Positions 9,886 through 16,482 of a stretch of 30,131 nt of DNA are shown in pieces. Each line of letters starts with the position of its first letter. The first letter of the stretch is position 1. The position numbers and the translations under genes were made by a program. The stretch covers positions 1 through 30,131 of the forward strand of contig JBGPND010000045.1 in assembly GCA_041487355.1 (NCBI GenBank). Reading direction: 5' to 3'. Source of the DNA: JAMXLO01 sp041487355 (GTDB lineage Bacteria; Pseudomonadota; Alphaproteobacteria; Acetobacterales; Acetobacteraceae). The notes beneath the pieces are model-generated. The model worked only from the letters and a program-made list of their open reading frames with translations, did no database searches and was not told the DNA's origin.

Positions 9886-10866
9886 TCAGGTGGCTTCCGG
9901 CTGTGCCGCCACGCCGATCAGCCAGGCGCGCGCGTCTCTTGCCGACCACCAGCTCACCACCAGATGCGGCGCGTGCGCCGCGATACGCAGCGCCTGCTCG
10001 GCATCGCTTTCGACAAAATGCGTGCAGCCCCAGCGTGTCGCCGCCTCGGCCTTGTAGCGCGCAACCCGGTCCGGATCGTGCGGCATGTCGGCCGGCCGGC
10101 ATTCGAGCGGCAACGACCCATGCCCCCAGCGCGCCAGCCAGGCACACGTGCGCTCGCGGTCGGAATCCGGCCGGCCGGTGATCACCACCGCGCGCTCCGG
10201 CGCGAAATAGGGTAGCGAGGGGAACGGTTCCAACGTGTGTCGGCGGGCGATCGCTTCGTCGATATCGGCCTGGTAGACCGCATCGGGCACGTCGGGCAGG
10301 AAGATGCCGTCGAGGTCCAGGCCGTAGAACGGCAGCTCCGTCACCCGGTCCGGCCCCGCGCCAGTGGCCCGCAGCGCGCGTCCTGCCGGTGTCGCCTCGC
10401 CACGCTCCCAGGGAAACCGCCACAGCGTCCGCATCGGATGCGACAGGTCCGGAACGTAGGACGTGACTTCCGGATCGTGCACGACGGCGAGGGTGAGGCA
10501 GTCACGGCCTTCGCGCACCAGGGCCTCACGCACCGCCGCCATGGTGCGGCCGGTGCTGCAGCCGTCGTCGACCAGCAGGACACGCCTGGCCGACGGTGGC
10601 GGACCGATCCACGCGGTCGACCCCGCGGCACGTTCGAAGCCGATCATGGCCAGGGGAAGTGCCAGCATGCCCGCCGCCATCGTTGCCGGCACCAGCCCGC
10701 CGCGCACGATCCCCACCACCGATTCGGCCTGCCACTGGATGGCCCGGTCGAGCAGGGCCGCGATCATGCGCTCGGTCTGGTCATAGCCGAGGAACACCGG
10801 GATGCGGCCGGGTTCGAGCCCCTTCCATCCCACCTGGGTCAGCTTCCTCGCCCGGTCATCGCTCAT
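9886..10866 (-). CDS. Fused phosphoribosyltransferase - HAD-like phosphatase protein
   Basis: A 326-aa two-domain protein. The N-terminal half is a type I phosphoribosyltransferase: VVGIVRGGLVPA (about 50-61) and the PRPP-binding loop VLLVDDGCSTGRT at 96-108. The C-terminal half has HAD-like motif I, GLDLDGIFLPD with D184 and D186, and motif II VVITGRP around T230, so a phosphatase domain is likely. A PRTase coupled to a phosphatase suggests salvage of a base together with phosphate removal, or control of a nucleotide pool; the substrate is unknown. It lies 45 bases downstream of the DUF429 gene on the same strand and may be co-transcribed with it. Domain calls are firm; a defence or stress role would be speculation. 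Confidence 0.82.
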   Translation of the reverse strand: MSDDRARKLTQVGWKGLEPGRIPVFLGYDQTERMIAALLDRAIQWQAESVVGIVRGGLVPATMAAGMLALPLAMIGFERAAGSTAWIGPPPSARRVLLVDDGCSTGRTMAAVREALVREGRDCLTLAVVHDPEVTSYVPDLSHPMRTLWRFPWERGEATPAGRALRATGAGPDRVTELPFYGLDLDGIFLPDVPDAVYQADIDEAIARRHTLEPFPSLPYFAPERAVVITGRPDSDRERTCAWLARWGHGSLPLECRPADMPHDPDRVARYKAEAATRWGCTHFVESDAEQALRIAAHAPHLVVSWWSARDARAWLIGVAAQPEAT

Positions 10867-10875
10867 CGTCCGTTC

Positions 10876-10904
10876 TTGCGACTTGTCAAATTAACCTAAA
10901 TAAT
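10876..10904 (+). promoter_or_regulatory. Candidate sigma-70-type promoter on the plus strand
   Basis: TTGCGA (10876-10881), a 17-base spacer, then AATAAT (10899-10904) resemble a -35/-10 pair facing right. They sit in a short AT-rich island, unusual for this GC-rich window. No plus-strand protein gene follows; instead a hairpin with a T-tract lies about 35 bases downstream. Promoter calls from consensus matching alone are weak. Confidence 0.3.
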
Positions 10905-10910
10905 GTAACA

Positions 10911-10970
10911 GTTAGCTTGTTACCGAAAACAACCTTGGGCGCGTCCGCACGGACGCGCCATTTCTTTTTG
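10911..10970 (+). ncRNA. Candidate ~60-nt small RNA antisense to the DUF429 gene 3' end
   Basis: Starting about 7 bases after the AATAAT box, a transcript of roughly 60 nt would end at a perfect 9-bp GC hairpin (10938-10946 with 10951-10959, loop GCAC) followed by a T-rich run (10960-10970). This is a complete promoter-hairpin-terminator unit lying opposite the last codons of the DUF429 gene. No plus-strand gene upstream needs a terminator here; the nearest ends about 1 kb away. Expression is unproven; it may be a chance arrangement or a remnant. Confidence 0.3.
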
Positions 10971-11955
10971 TTCTTCCGGCTGGGTCCGCCGGCTGGCCCG
11001 GCCAGTTCACCGGCATGGCGGTCTGCCCCAGCACCCAGCCCTCCCAGGTTCTGATCCACCGATCGGCCGGAGCGGTATCGGGCCGATTGCCGGCCAACAC
11101 GTTCAGCACGCAAAGCACGCCGAGCACGCAGTCGAACCTGTCCTCGCCGGCGGCATCGGCACCGAAACCATCGAAAGCGGCCTTGTCCAGGGCGGGTTCC
11201 GCCTGCACGCCGAGCGTCGCCATCGCCGAACGGAGCGGGTTCGCCACGGCCACCCGGTCCGCCTGACGCCGCTTGCTCCCCTTGAGCCTGATGCCGAGGT
11301 GGCGCAGCGCCTCGGCGGGATAGGTCTCCGCGATGGCGACCGCCCCCGGGGCCAGCAGCGCCCGGAATGCACCGGCGAACGGCCAGAGCCGGACATCCTC
11401 CCCGGCCGCCAGGGCCGGCAAGAGCATGTCCTGCCAGGCCGCGATGGCCGCCTTGCCTGACTGGTTCGCTCCGAGCGTCCAGAACAGCGGCGCCCCAGCC
11501 GGCCGTTCGGACGTGGCCCGGTCGCAGGCGCGGGACAATGCGGCGGCGCCATCCAGGCCGAGCGCTTCGGCATGCGCCGCGCGTGTCATTCCGGCTATTC
11601 CGCGCGCGGGATAGAACGGTCGCCCAGGCCCCACCTCGGCTAGCGATGCACACACCTGGAAGAAATCCGGCCGCGTCGCGGTCGTTGTCAGGAAATGCAG
11701 GAAGTCTCTCTCGGGAAGCCGAGCCGCATAGGCGCGTGGCAGGCCCAATGGCAGGTCGACGCCGAGCGCCACCGCCCGGCCCTTCGCCGCCGCGCGCAGC
11801 CGCGTGAGAAATGTCGCAACCTCGCCCACCAGCACCGGGGCGGCGAGCCGCCAGACGCCCTGCTCGCGGCTCGCCACCGCCACCCAGCGCTTGCGCGGAT
11901 CAACACTCCAGTCGGCATGGGCGGCCATTGCAGCACTGGGGTCAGGTAAAGGCAT
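10912..11955 (-). CDS. DUF429-type protein, predicted RNase-H-like fold
   Basis: A 347-aa protein that I assign to the DUF429 group, predicted to have an RNase-H-like fold but with no agreed function. Supporting segments are the N-terminal ADWSVDPRKRWVA, ALGVDLPLGLP with an Asp at a probable metal-site strand end, AETYPAE in the middle and EDRFDCVLGVL near the end. These spaced acidic residues fit an RNase-H-like metal site. The last 20 or so residues are Arg-rich and encoded across a terminator-like hairpin, so the tail may be a recent extension. Start ATG 11955 is the first; ATG 11928, just before the conserved ADWS block, is an equally good alternative. It diverges from the broken cytochrome gene with 13 bases between starts and precedes the PRTase-HAD gene on the same strand. 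Confidence 0.7.
   Translation of the reverse strand: MPLPDPSAAMAAHADWSVDPRKRWVAVASREQGVWRLAAPVLVGEVATFLTRLRAAAKGRAVALGVDLPLGLPRAYAARLPERDFLHFLTTTATRPDFFQVCASLAEVGPGRPFYPARGIAGMTRAAHAEALGLDGAAALSRACDRATSERPAGAPLFWTLGANQSGKAAIAAWQDMLLPALAAGEDVRLWPFAGAFRALLAPGAVAIAETYPAEALRHLGIRLKGSKRRQADRVAVANPLRSAMATLGVQAEPALDKAAFDGFGADAAGEDRFDCVLGVLCVLNVLAGNRPDTAPADRWIRTWEGWVLGQTAMPVNWPGQPADPAGRTKRNGASVRTRPRLFSVTS
10938..10970 (+). terminator. Rho-independent terminator-like hairpin with T-tract
   Basis: GGCGCGTCC pairs with GGACGCGCC around a 4-base loop, and ATTTCTTTTT follows directly. It has the form of an intrinsic terminator for plus-strand transcripts. It lies inside the 3' coding end of the minus-strand DUF429 gene, so that protein's C-terminal tail is partly encoded by the hairpin. 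Confidence 0.6.
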
Positions 11956-11968
11956 GGGGGGAATCGCG

Positions 11969-12215
11969 ATGGCCTACCGCTACCCGCCGGCGGTGCGCTG
12001 GCTGCACTGGATCACCGCCGCACTCGTCCTTGTCATGATCACGCTCGGCCTGTGGATGACCTACTTCGAGCCCAAGGACGAGGACCTCAAGTATCTGCTC
12101 TACGACATCCACCAGAGCACCGGCGCCGTTCTGTTCGTCCTGATGGTGTTGCGTCTGTGGTGCCTTCTACCATGGCGTGATCCGCCGCGATGGCGTCGTG
12201 CAGCGGATGCTATAG
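11969..12215 (+). pseudogene. Cytochrome b561-type gene with internal deletion
   Basis: The reading frame from ATG 11969 gives a good cytochrome b561 N-terminus: RYPPAVRWLHWITAALV with a haem-ligand His, a first membrane helix, then DIHQSTGAVLFVLMVLRLW with a second His and helix. Near 12156-12165 homology stops. In a different frame the sequence then reads FYHGVIRRDGVVQRML followed by TAG (12213-12215), which is the usual very end of this family (YHxxxRRDGVLxRML). The middle of the protein, about half of a normal 175-190 aa chain with two further helices and haem ligands, is missing. The result is a frameshifted internal deletion, and the product cannot be a functional haem b electron carrier. 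A GGGGGGA stretch 8 bases before the ATG shows the original ribosome site. Confidence 0.75.
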
Positions 12216-12425
12216 CGGTTTGTGGGCACGCTCCAGCAGGCGGGACAACAGGCCGGGCTTCTTCGGCGGCTTCGCGGGTTCGGCGGCCTTCTCCCTGGCG
12301 CGCGTGTCGGCCTCCTGCTGGCGCTGTTTGCTGCTCAGCCACTTCTCCAGGCTCATGCCGGCCTTGGCGGCCCGCTTCGCTTCGTAGGCACGCTGGCCTT
12401 CGCTCAGAGGCTTTGGCGTCTTCAA
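12210..12425 (-). CDS. Small basic conserved hypothetical protein
   Basis: A short Lys/Arg/Ala-rich protein of about 71 aa. It begins KTPKPLSEGQRAYEAKR, continues AGMSLEKWLSSKQRQQEA, and ends KKPGLLSRLLERAHKPL. It is mainly helical and charged, with a proline break before the last amphipathic helix. I recall similar small proteins in Rhodospirillales but know no function. The start is uncertain: the frame is open up to 12608, and I choose TTG 12425 because the conserved-looking part begins there and a GGGGA lies upstream. ATGs further up would add low-complexity sequence overlapping the citrate-synthase-like gene on the other strand. Its last codons overlap the tail of the cytochrome pseudogene on the opposite strand. 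Confidence 0.55.
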   Translation of the reverse strand: MKTPKPLSEGQRAYEAKRAAKAGMSLEKWLSSKQRQQEADTRAREKAAEPAKPPKKPGLLSRLLERAHKPL

Positions 12426-12519
12426 GGTGGGTCCCCGCTGGTCGCTGCGGTTTTGGCAGGCTGGCGGCATCGGTTCAAGGCCTGCCATGCTGTGGGCACC
12501 AGGGGAGCAGGAAACGATC

Positions 12520-13590
12520 ATGCCAAGCGGGCTTGAAGGTGTCGTCGCCGCGGAAACCGTATTGAGCGATACCGACCGCGAGCGCGGCATGATCTGGGTC
12601 CGCGGCATCGCCCTGCCGGACCTGGTCGCTCGGCACGGCTACGAGGGGACCGTCGCGCTGCTGTGGGAGGGTTTTGCGGGTGATGGTCTCACCCGCGCCG
12701 GTGTTCACGCGCAGCTCGGTTCCGCGCGTTTGGCTGCTTTCGCGGGGCTCGACGCCTGGCTCGATGCTGCCGCGCGGCGGCCGCTGTTCGAGGGTGTCCG
12801 CCGCTGCCTCGCGATGCTGCCCGACGATACGCCCCCAGTGGCGATCGTTGCCGCGCTGAGTGTCGGCGTCCCGGCACTGCTGCGCATCGCGCGTGGCGAG
12901 CGCCCGGTGCCGCCGGACCCTGCGCTCGCCACCGCGGCGGATCTGTTGCGCATGCTGCACGGGCAGCCTGCGGACGAACCGAGCGTTGCGGCGCTCGATA
13001 CCTATTTCACCGTGATGGCCGAGAGCGGGCTGAGCGGTTCCAGCTTCACCGCCCGCATCGTCGCCTCGACTCGGGCGTCGCTGGTCTGCGCCGTGCTCGG
13101 CGCCTGGTGCGCCTTCACCGGACCGCTGCATGGCGGGGCGCCGGGACCGACGCTCGATCTGCTCGACGCGGTGGCCGAAGCGGACGACATCGACGCATGG
13201 ATCGAGCGCAAGCTTGCCGCGGGCGAACGGCTGATGGGCTTCGGCCATCGCGTGTTCCGCGGCAACGATCCGCGGGCCGCGGCGATGCGCGTCGCGCTGC
13301 GGCGGATGGGTCCCGCCGCCGGGCGCCTGGCATTTGCGGAACACGTCGAGCAGCGCGTCGCGGCGGTGCTGGCGCGCGTCAAGCCGGGACGCTCGCTGCC
13401 GGCCAATGTGGAGATCGCCGCCGCGCTGTTGCTCGATGCGGTCGGCATCCCGCGCGAGGCGTTCACCGCGGTATTCGCGGTGTCGCGCTGTGCCGGCTGG
13501 TTGGCGCACGCGATGGAGCAGCAGAAGACCGGACGGATGATCCGCCCGACTTCGCGCTACGTCGGCCCTCCGACAGCGATCGCGTCGTAG
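12520..13590 (+). CDS. Citrate synthase/methylcitrate synthase-like protein with altered active site
   Basis: A 356-aa protein of the citrate synthase fold, which condenses acetyl- or propionyl-CoA with oxaloacetate. Present are GPLHGGAPG with catalytic H204, GFGHRVFRGNDPRA with H243, and the end block AGWLAHAMEQ through MIRPTSRYVGP. Two positions differ from the usual enzyme. The block that normally reads DHxxNASTF reads ESGLSGSSF (S168, no oxaloacetate-binding His), and the catalytic Asp in NVD is Glu (NVEIA, E298). The oxaloacetate chemistry may therefore be changed or lost. I choose ATG 12520 because AGGGGAG lies upstream and the family-like sequence begins there; the upstream open frame is non-homologous. 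Its 3' end overlaps the convergent NiCoT gene by 34 bases. Confidence 0.82.
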   Translation: MPSGLEGVVAAETVLSDTDRERGMIWVRGIALPDLVARHGYEGTVALLWEGFAGDGLTRAGVHAQLGSARLAAFAGLDAWLDAAARRPLFEGVRRCLAMLPDDTPPVAIVAALSVGVPALLRIARGERPVPPDPALATAADLLRMLHGQPADEPSVAALDTYFTVMAESGLSGSSFTARIVASTRASLVCAVLGAWCAFTGPLHGGAPGPTLDLLDAVAEADDIDAWIERKLAAGERLMGFGHRVFRGNDPRAAAMRVALRRMGPAAGRLAFAEHVEQRVAAVLARVKPGRSLPANVEIAAALLLDAVGIPREAFTAVFAVSRCAGWLAHAMEQQKTGRMIRPTSRYVGPPTAIAS

Positions 13591-14585
13591 CCCTTCCAGC
13601 GATAGATCAGCGCCGACAGGCCCCATGCCAGCAGGAAAATCCCGACCACCGCGAAGCCGAAATTGCCGACGTCTTCGTTGAGACCGCTCACCGCCGACCA
13701 GAAACCGCCCCGCAATGCCAGCTTGTCCGCCAGCAATCCGAGCGCCTCGATGCCGCCGATCAGCAGCGCGACCGCGACCGAAGCGGCGGTGATCGTCAGA
13801 TTGTACCAGAGCTTGCGCAGGGGCTGGACGAACGTCCAGCCATAGGCGCCCACCATCAGCACGCTGTCGGTCGTGTCCACCAGTGCCATGCCGGCGGTGA
13901 ACAGCGCCGGAAAGACCAGTGTCTGCCAGGGCGACATGCCTTGCGCGGCCTCCGCGGCAGAGATGCCGAGCAGGCCGATCTCGGTCGCGGTGTCGAAGCC
14001 CAGGCCGAACAGGAAGCCGAGCGGATACATGTGCCAGCTCTGGCGCACGGCGCGAAACAGCGGTCGGAACAGTCGTGCCAGCAGCCCGCCCCCGGCCAGC
14101 AGCACATCCAGCCCTTCGGCGTCGAGCACGCCGCCGCGCGAGACATGCCGGAAGCTGCGCCACACGCCGCGCAGGATCACCAGGTTCGCCAGCGCGATCA
14201 GCAGCAGGAAGGCCGCGGAGACGGACGTGCCGATCATCCCGCCGATCGCCTTGAACGCCTCGAACCGGCCTTGCAACGCCGCGGTGGTTGCGGCGATCGC
14301 CGTCGAGGCGGCCACCACGATCGTCGAATGGCCAAGCGAGAAGAAGAACCCAGCGGCCAGTGGCCGCTTGCCTTCCTGCATCAGCTTGCGCACGACATTG
14401 TCGATCGCCGCGATGTGGTCGGCATCGACCGCATGGCGCAAGCCGAACACCCAGGCGAGGAGTGCCGTGCCGAGCAGGGCCGGCCGGCCAGCGAAGGTGG
14501 CCCAGGCCCACGTCCAGGCGCCAAGATTGGCCGCGGTCAACAATACGCCGAGGCAGGCCCGCGGATCGCGCAACGTTCTTATCAC
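13557..14585 (-). CDS. NiCoT-family nickel/cobalt permease
   Basis: A 342-aa inner-membrane transporter for Ni2+ or Co2+. The family signature HAVDADHIAAIDN is in the first third (after the first helix), followed by GFFFSLGHSTIVV, LGFDTATEIGLL and GMALVDTTDSVLM, all NiCoT hallmark motifs, with about eight hydrophobic segments overall. The start is GTG 14585; an upstream GGAG/AGGG stretch is acceptable. The GTG lies inside a motif, GTAAAGTGTG, that recurs in mirror orientation before the divergent persulfide dioxygenase gene. Nickel or cobalt choice cannot be told from the sequence; no urease or hydrogenase genes are in the window. Confidence 0.92.
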   Translation of the reverse strand: MIRTLRDPRACLGVLLTAANLGAWTWAWATFAGRPALLGTALLAWVFGLRHAVDADHIAAIDNVVRKLMQEGKRPLAAGFFFSLGHSTIVVAASTAIAATTAALQGRFEAFKAIGGMIGTSVSAAFLLLIALANLVILRGVWRSFRHVSRGGVLDAEGLDVLLAGGGLLARLFRPLFRAVRQSWHMYPLGFLFGLGFDTATEIGLLGISAAEAAQGMSPWQTLVFPALFTAGMALVDTTDSVLMVGAYGWTFVQPLRKLWYNLTITAASVAVALLIGGIEALGLLADKLALRGGFWSAVSGLNEDVGNFGFAVVGIFLLAWGLSALIYRWKGYDAIAVGGPT

Positions 14586-14720
14586 ACTTTACGCCCTGCT
14601 CCTCATCCCACGTTGGCAGGTTCGGGGCCTGCGGGGCAAGCCGGGCCCGTCCGAGGCGGTGACCGGCTTCGCAAACGCACGCTTAGGTAGCCTGCCGGGC
14701 GCCATTCGGGGTAAAGTGTG
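14583..14720. promoter_or_regulatory. Divergent control region with mirrored GTAAAGTGTG motifs
   Basis: The intergenic region between the NiCoT gene and the persulfide dioxygenase gene carries CACACTTTAC at 14583-14592 and its exact reverse complement GTAAAGTGTG at 14711-14720. Each copy reads outward toward its own gene, preceded by a G-run. The arrangement suggests shared regulation or paired transcription-start elements. I do not recognise the regulator, and no clear -35 box fits either copy. Confidence 0.35.
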
Positions 14721-14748
14721 CTCTGCATGGCCAGAATGGGAGGTGGTT

Positions 14749-15786
14749 GTGATCTTCCGCCAGTTGTTCGACGCGACATCCGGCACCTACACCTATCTGC
14801 TCGCATCCCGCCACGGCGGCGAGGCGCTGATCATCGATCCGGTGCTGGAGAAGGTCGATCGCTACCTGCAACTCATCCGCGAACTGGATCTGAAGCTGGT
14901 GAAGGCGATCGACACCCATCTGCACGCCGACCACATCACCGGCCTCGGCGCGCTGCGCGACCGCACGCGCTGCATCACGGTGATGGGCGAGCAATCCAGC
15001 GTCGATGTGGTGTCGATGCGCATCGCCGACGGCGACCGGCTCGGCATCGAGGGGATCAGCCTGGATGTCGCCTATACGCCCGGCCATACCGACGATTCCT
15101 ACAGCTTCATCATGCCGGACCGCGTGTTCACCGGCGACACCCTGCTGATCCGCGGCACCGGGCGCACCGACTTCCAGAGCGGCGATCCGCGCGCGCAGTA
15201 CGACTCGATCTTCCACCGCCTGCTGCGCTTGCCGGACGAGACGATGGTGTTCCCGGCTCACGACTACAAAGGCGATACGGTCAGCACGATCGGCGAAGAG
15301 AAGCGCTACAATCCGCGCCTGCAGGTGAAGTCGGTGGACGACTACGTCGATCTGATGAACAACCTGAACCTGTCCAATCCGAAGATGATGGACGTCGCCG
15401 TGCCGGCCAACATGCACCAGGGCCTGGCGCAGCAGGAGATCGCCCGCCGCGGCTGGGCGGTGACGGCGGAGCAGGCGAGGGCGCTGGTGGGAAGCCGCGA
15501 CATCGTGCTGATCGATCTGCGTGAACGTACCGAGCGTGAGAAGCATGGCGTGATTCCGGGCTCCTTGCATGCGCCTTATCCCGACCTGCAGGAGAACATC
15601 CAGGCCGGCGGCATGCTGCACGAGTTGGCCAGCGCGACAAACAAGCGGCTGGTGTTCTATTGTGCGTTTGGCGAGCGGTCTGCCATGGCTGTGCAGGCGG
15701 CGCAGGACGCCGGCCTCGCTTCCGCCTGCCACATCCACGGCGGCATCGACGCGTGGAAGAAGGCCGACGGCCCGATTAGCCACTGA
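14749..15786 (+). CDS. Persulfide dioxygenase (ETHE1/Blh-like) fused to a rhodanese domain
   Basis: A 345-aa bifunctional sulfur enzyme. The N-terminal metallo-beta-lactamase domain has THLHADHITG (H57, H59, D61, H62), TPGHTDDS (H113), FTGDTLLI (D130) and FPAHDY (H171), the ETHE1-type mononuclear iron site that oxidises glutathione persulfide to sulfite. The C-terminal rhodanese domain contains VLIDLRER and the active Cys loop YCAFGERS (C305), which moves sulfane sulfur to or from thiols. GTG 14749 is chosen because GGGAGG lies 5-6 bases upstream and the conserved IFRQLFD begins there; the frame is open far upstream but overlaps the NiCoT gene on the other strand. It likely detoxifies sulfide or persulfide in the cytoplasm. 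It is followed after 22 bases by the nitroreductase gene. Confidence 0.92.
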   Translation: MIFRQLFDATSGTYTYLLASRHGGEALIIDPVLEKVDRYLQLIRELDLKLVKAIDTHLHADHITGLGALRDRTRCITVMGEQSSVDVVSMRIADGDRLGIEGISLDVAYTPGHTDDSYSFIMPDRVFTGDTLLIRGTGRTDFQSGDPRAQYDSIFHRLLRLPDETMVFPAHDYKGDTVSTIGEEKRYNPRLQVKSVDDYVDLMNNLNLSNPKMMDVAVPANMHQGLAQQEIARRGWAVTAEQARALVGSRDIVLIDLRERTEREKHGVIPGSLHAPYPDLQENIQAGGMLHELASATNKRLVFYCAFGERSAMAVQAAQDAGLASACHIHGGIDAWKKADGPISH

Positions 15787-15808
15787 CGCTTTTGCTGGAG
15801 GGTCTGCA

Positions 15809-16369
15809 ATGGATGCAATGGAACTGCTGCTTGGCCGCGAATCGGCGCTGAAGCTCGCTTCGCCCGGGCCGAGCCAGGAAGCGCTCGATGTCATGTTCCA
15901 GAGTGCGCTGCGGGCGCCGGATCACGGACGCTTGCGCCCGTGGCGTTTCGTGGTCGTGCCGGAGGACAAGCGCGAACGCTTCGGCGAGGTGATGGCCGAC
16001 TGCCTGCGCCGGCAGGAGCCGAATGCGTCCGCCGAGATGCTGCAGCGCGAACGCGACAAGGCCCTGCGCGCGCCGGTGATTGTCGTGGTCGCCGGGCAGA
16101 TCCATCGGGGGCACAAGATTCCCGAGGTCGAGCAGCTTGTTTCGACCGCCGCGGCCGCGGAGAACATCATGCTGGCGGCGCGCGCGCAGGGATACGGTGC
16201 GATGTGGAAGACCGGCGCGCCGGCCTATGATGCAACGGTGAAGCGCGCGCTGGGGTTGGAACCGGACAGCGAGATCGTCGGCTTCCTTTATCTCGGCACG
16301 CAGGTGGGCGGCGGTTCGCCGGCGGCAAGACCGGTAGTGCGGGATCTGGTTTCGGTGTGGCAGGGATGA
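15809..16369 (+). CDS. YdjA-type nitroreductase family protein
   Basis: A 186-aa FMN-dependent oxidoreductase close in length and pattern to E. coli YdjA. It begins MDAMELLLGRESA, then has the FMN-binding segment ALRAPDHGRLRPWRF, a central AAAAENIMLAARAQGYGAMWKTG, and the ending EIVGFLYLGT. These are the YdjA-subgroup signatures rather than those of the longer NfsA/NfsB enzymes. The start ATG 15809 has GGAGGG 6-7 bases upstream; a second ATG lies three codons later. The substrate is unknown; quinone or nitro-compound reduction with NAD(P)H is the family activity. It is probably co-transcribed with the persulfide dioxygenase gene. Confidence 0.88.
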   Translation: MDAMELLLGRESALKLASPGPSQEALDVMFQSALRAPDHGRLRPWRFVVVPEDKRERFGEVMADCLRRQEPNASAEMLQRERDKALRAPVIVVVAGQIHRGHKIPEVEQLVSTAAAAENIMLAARAQGYGAMWKTGAPAYDATVKRALGLEPDSEIVGFLYLGTQVGGGSPAARPVVRDLVSVWQG

Positions 16370-16389
16370 AACGTTGCGTCGGGTCCGAT

Positions 16390-16454
16390 GGCGGAATGCG
16401 CTGCGCTTTTCCGCCTTACGTTCGGTAGGGCGGAAAAGCGCAGCGCATTCCGCC
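16390..16454. repeat. Perfect 26-bp inverted repeat, REP-like
   Basis: Arms 16390-16415 and 16429-16454 are exact reverse complements built around GGAATGCGCTGCGCTTTTCC, with a 13-base loop. A second short pair, GTCGGGT (16378-16384) and ACCCGAC (16456-16462), extends the stem outside unequal gaps. The element fills nearly all of the space between the nitroreductase and the Rieske oxygenase. It is a REP-like palindrome and could act as a transcript end; no T-tract is seen. Confidence 0.88.
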
Positions 16455-16482
16455 AACCCGACACGGCGAATCGGAGCGAGCC

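Noticed and set aside
10884..10889. TTGACA on the minus strand upstream of the PRTase-HAD gene as its -35 box
   Set aside because: A -10 box at normal spacing would fall inside the coding start at 10866 and no such box is present.
13873..14748. Long upstream extension of the persulfide dioxygenase frame
   Set aside because: This part is antisense to the NiCoT permease and is Ser/Ala/Arg low-complexity; GTG 14749 has a good ribosome site and starts the conserved protein.
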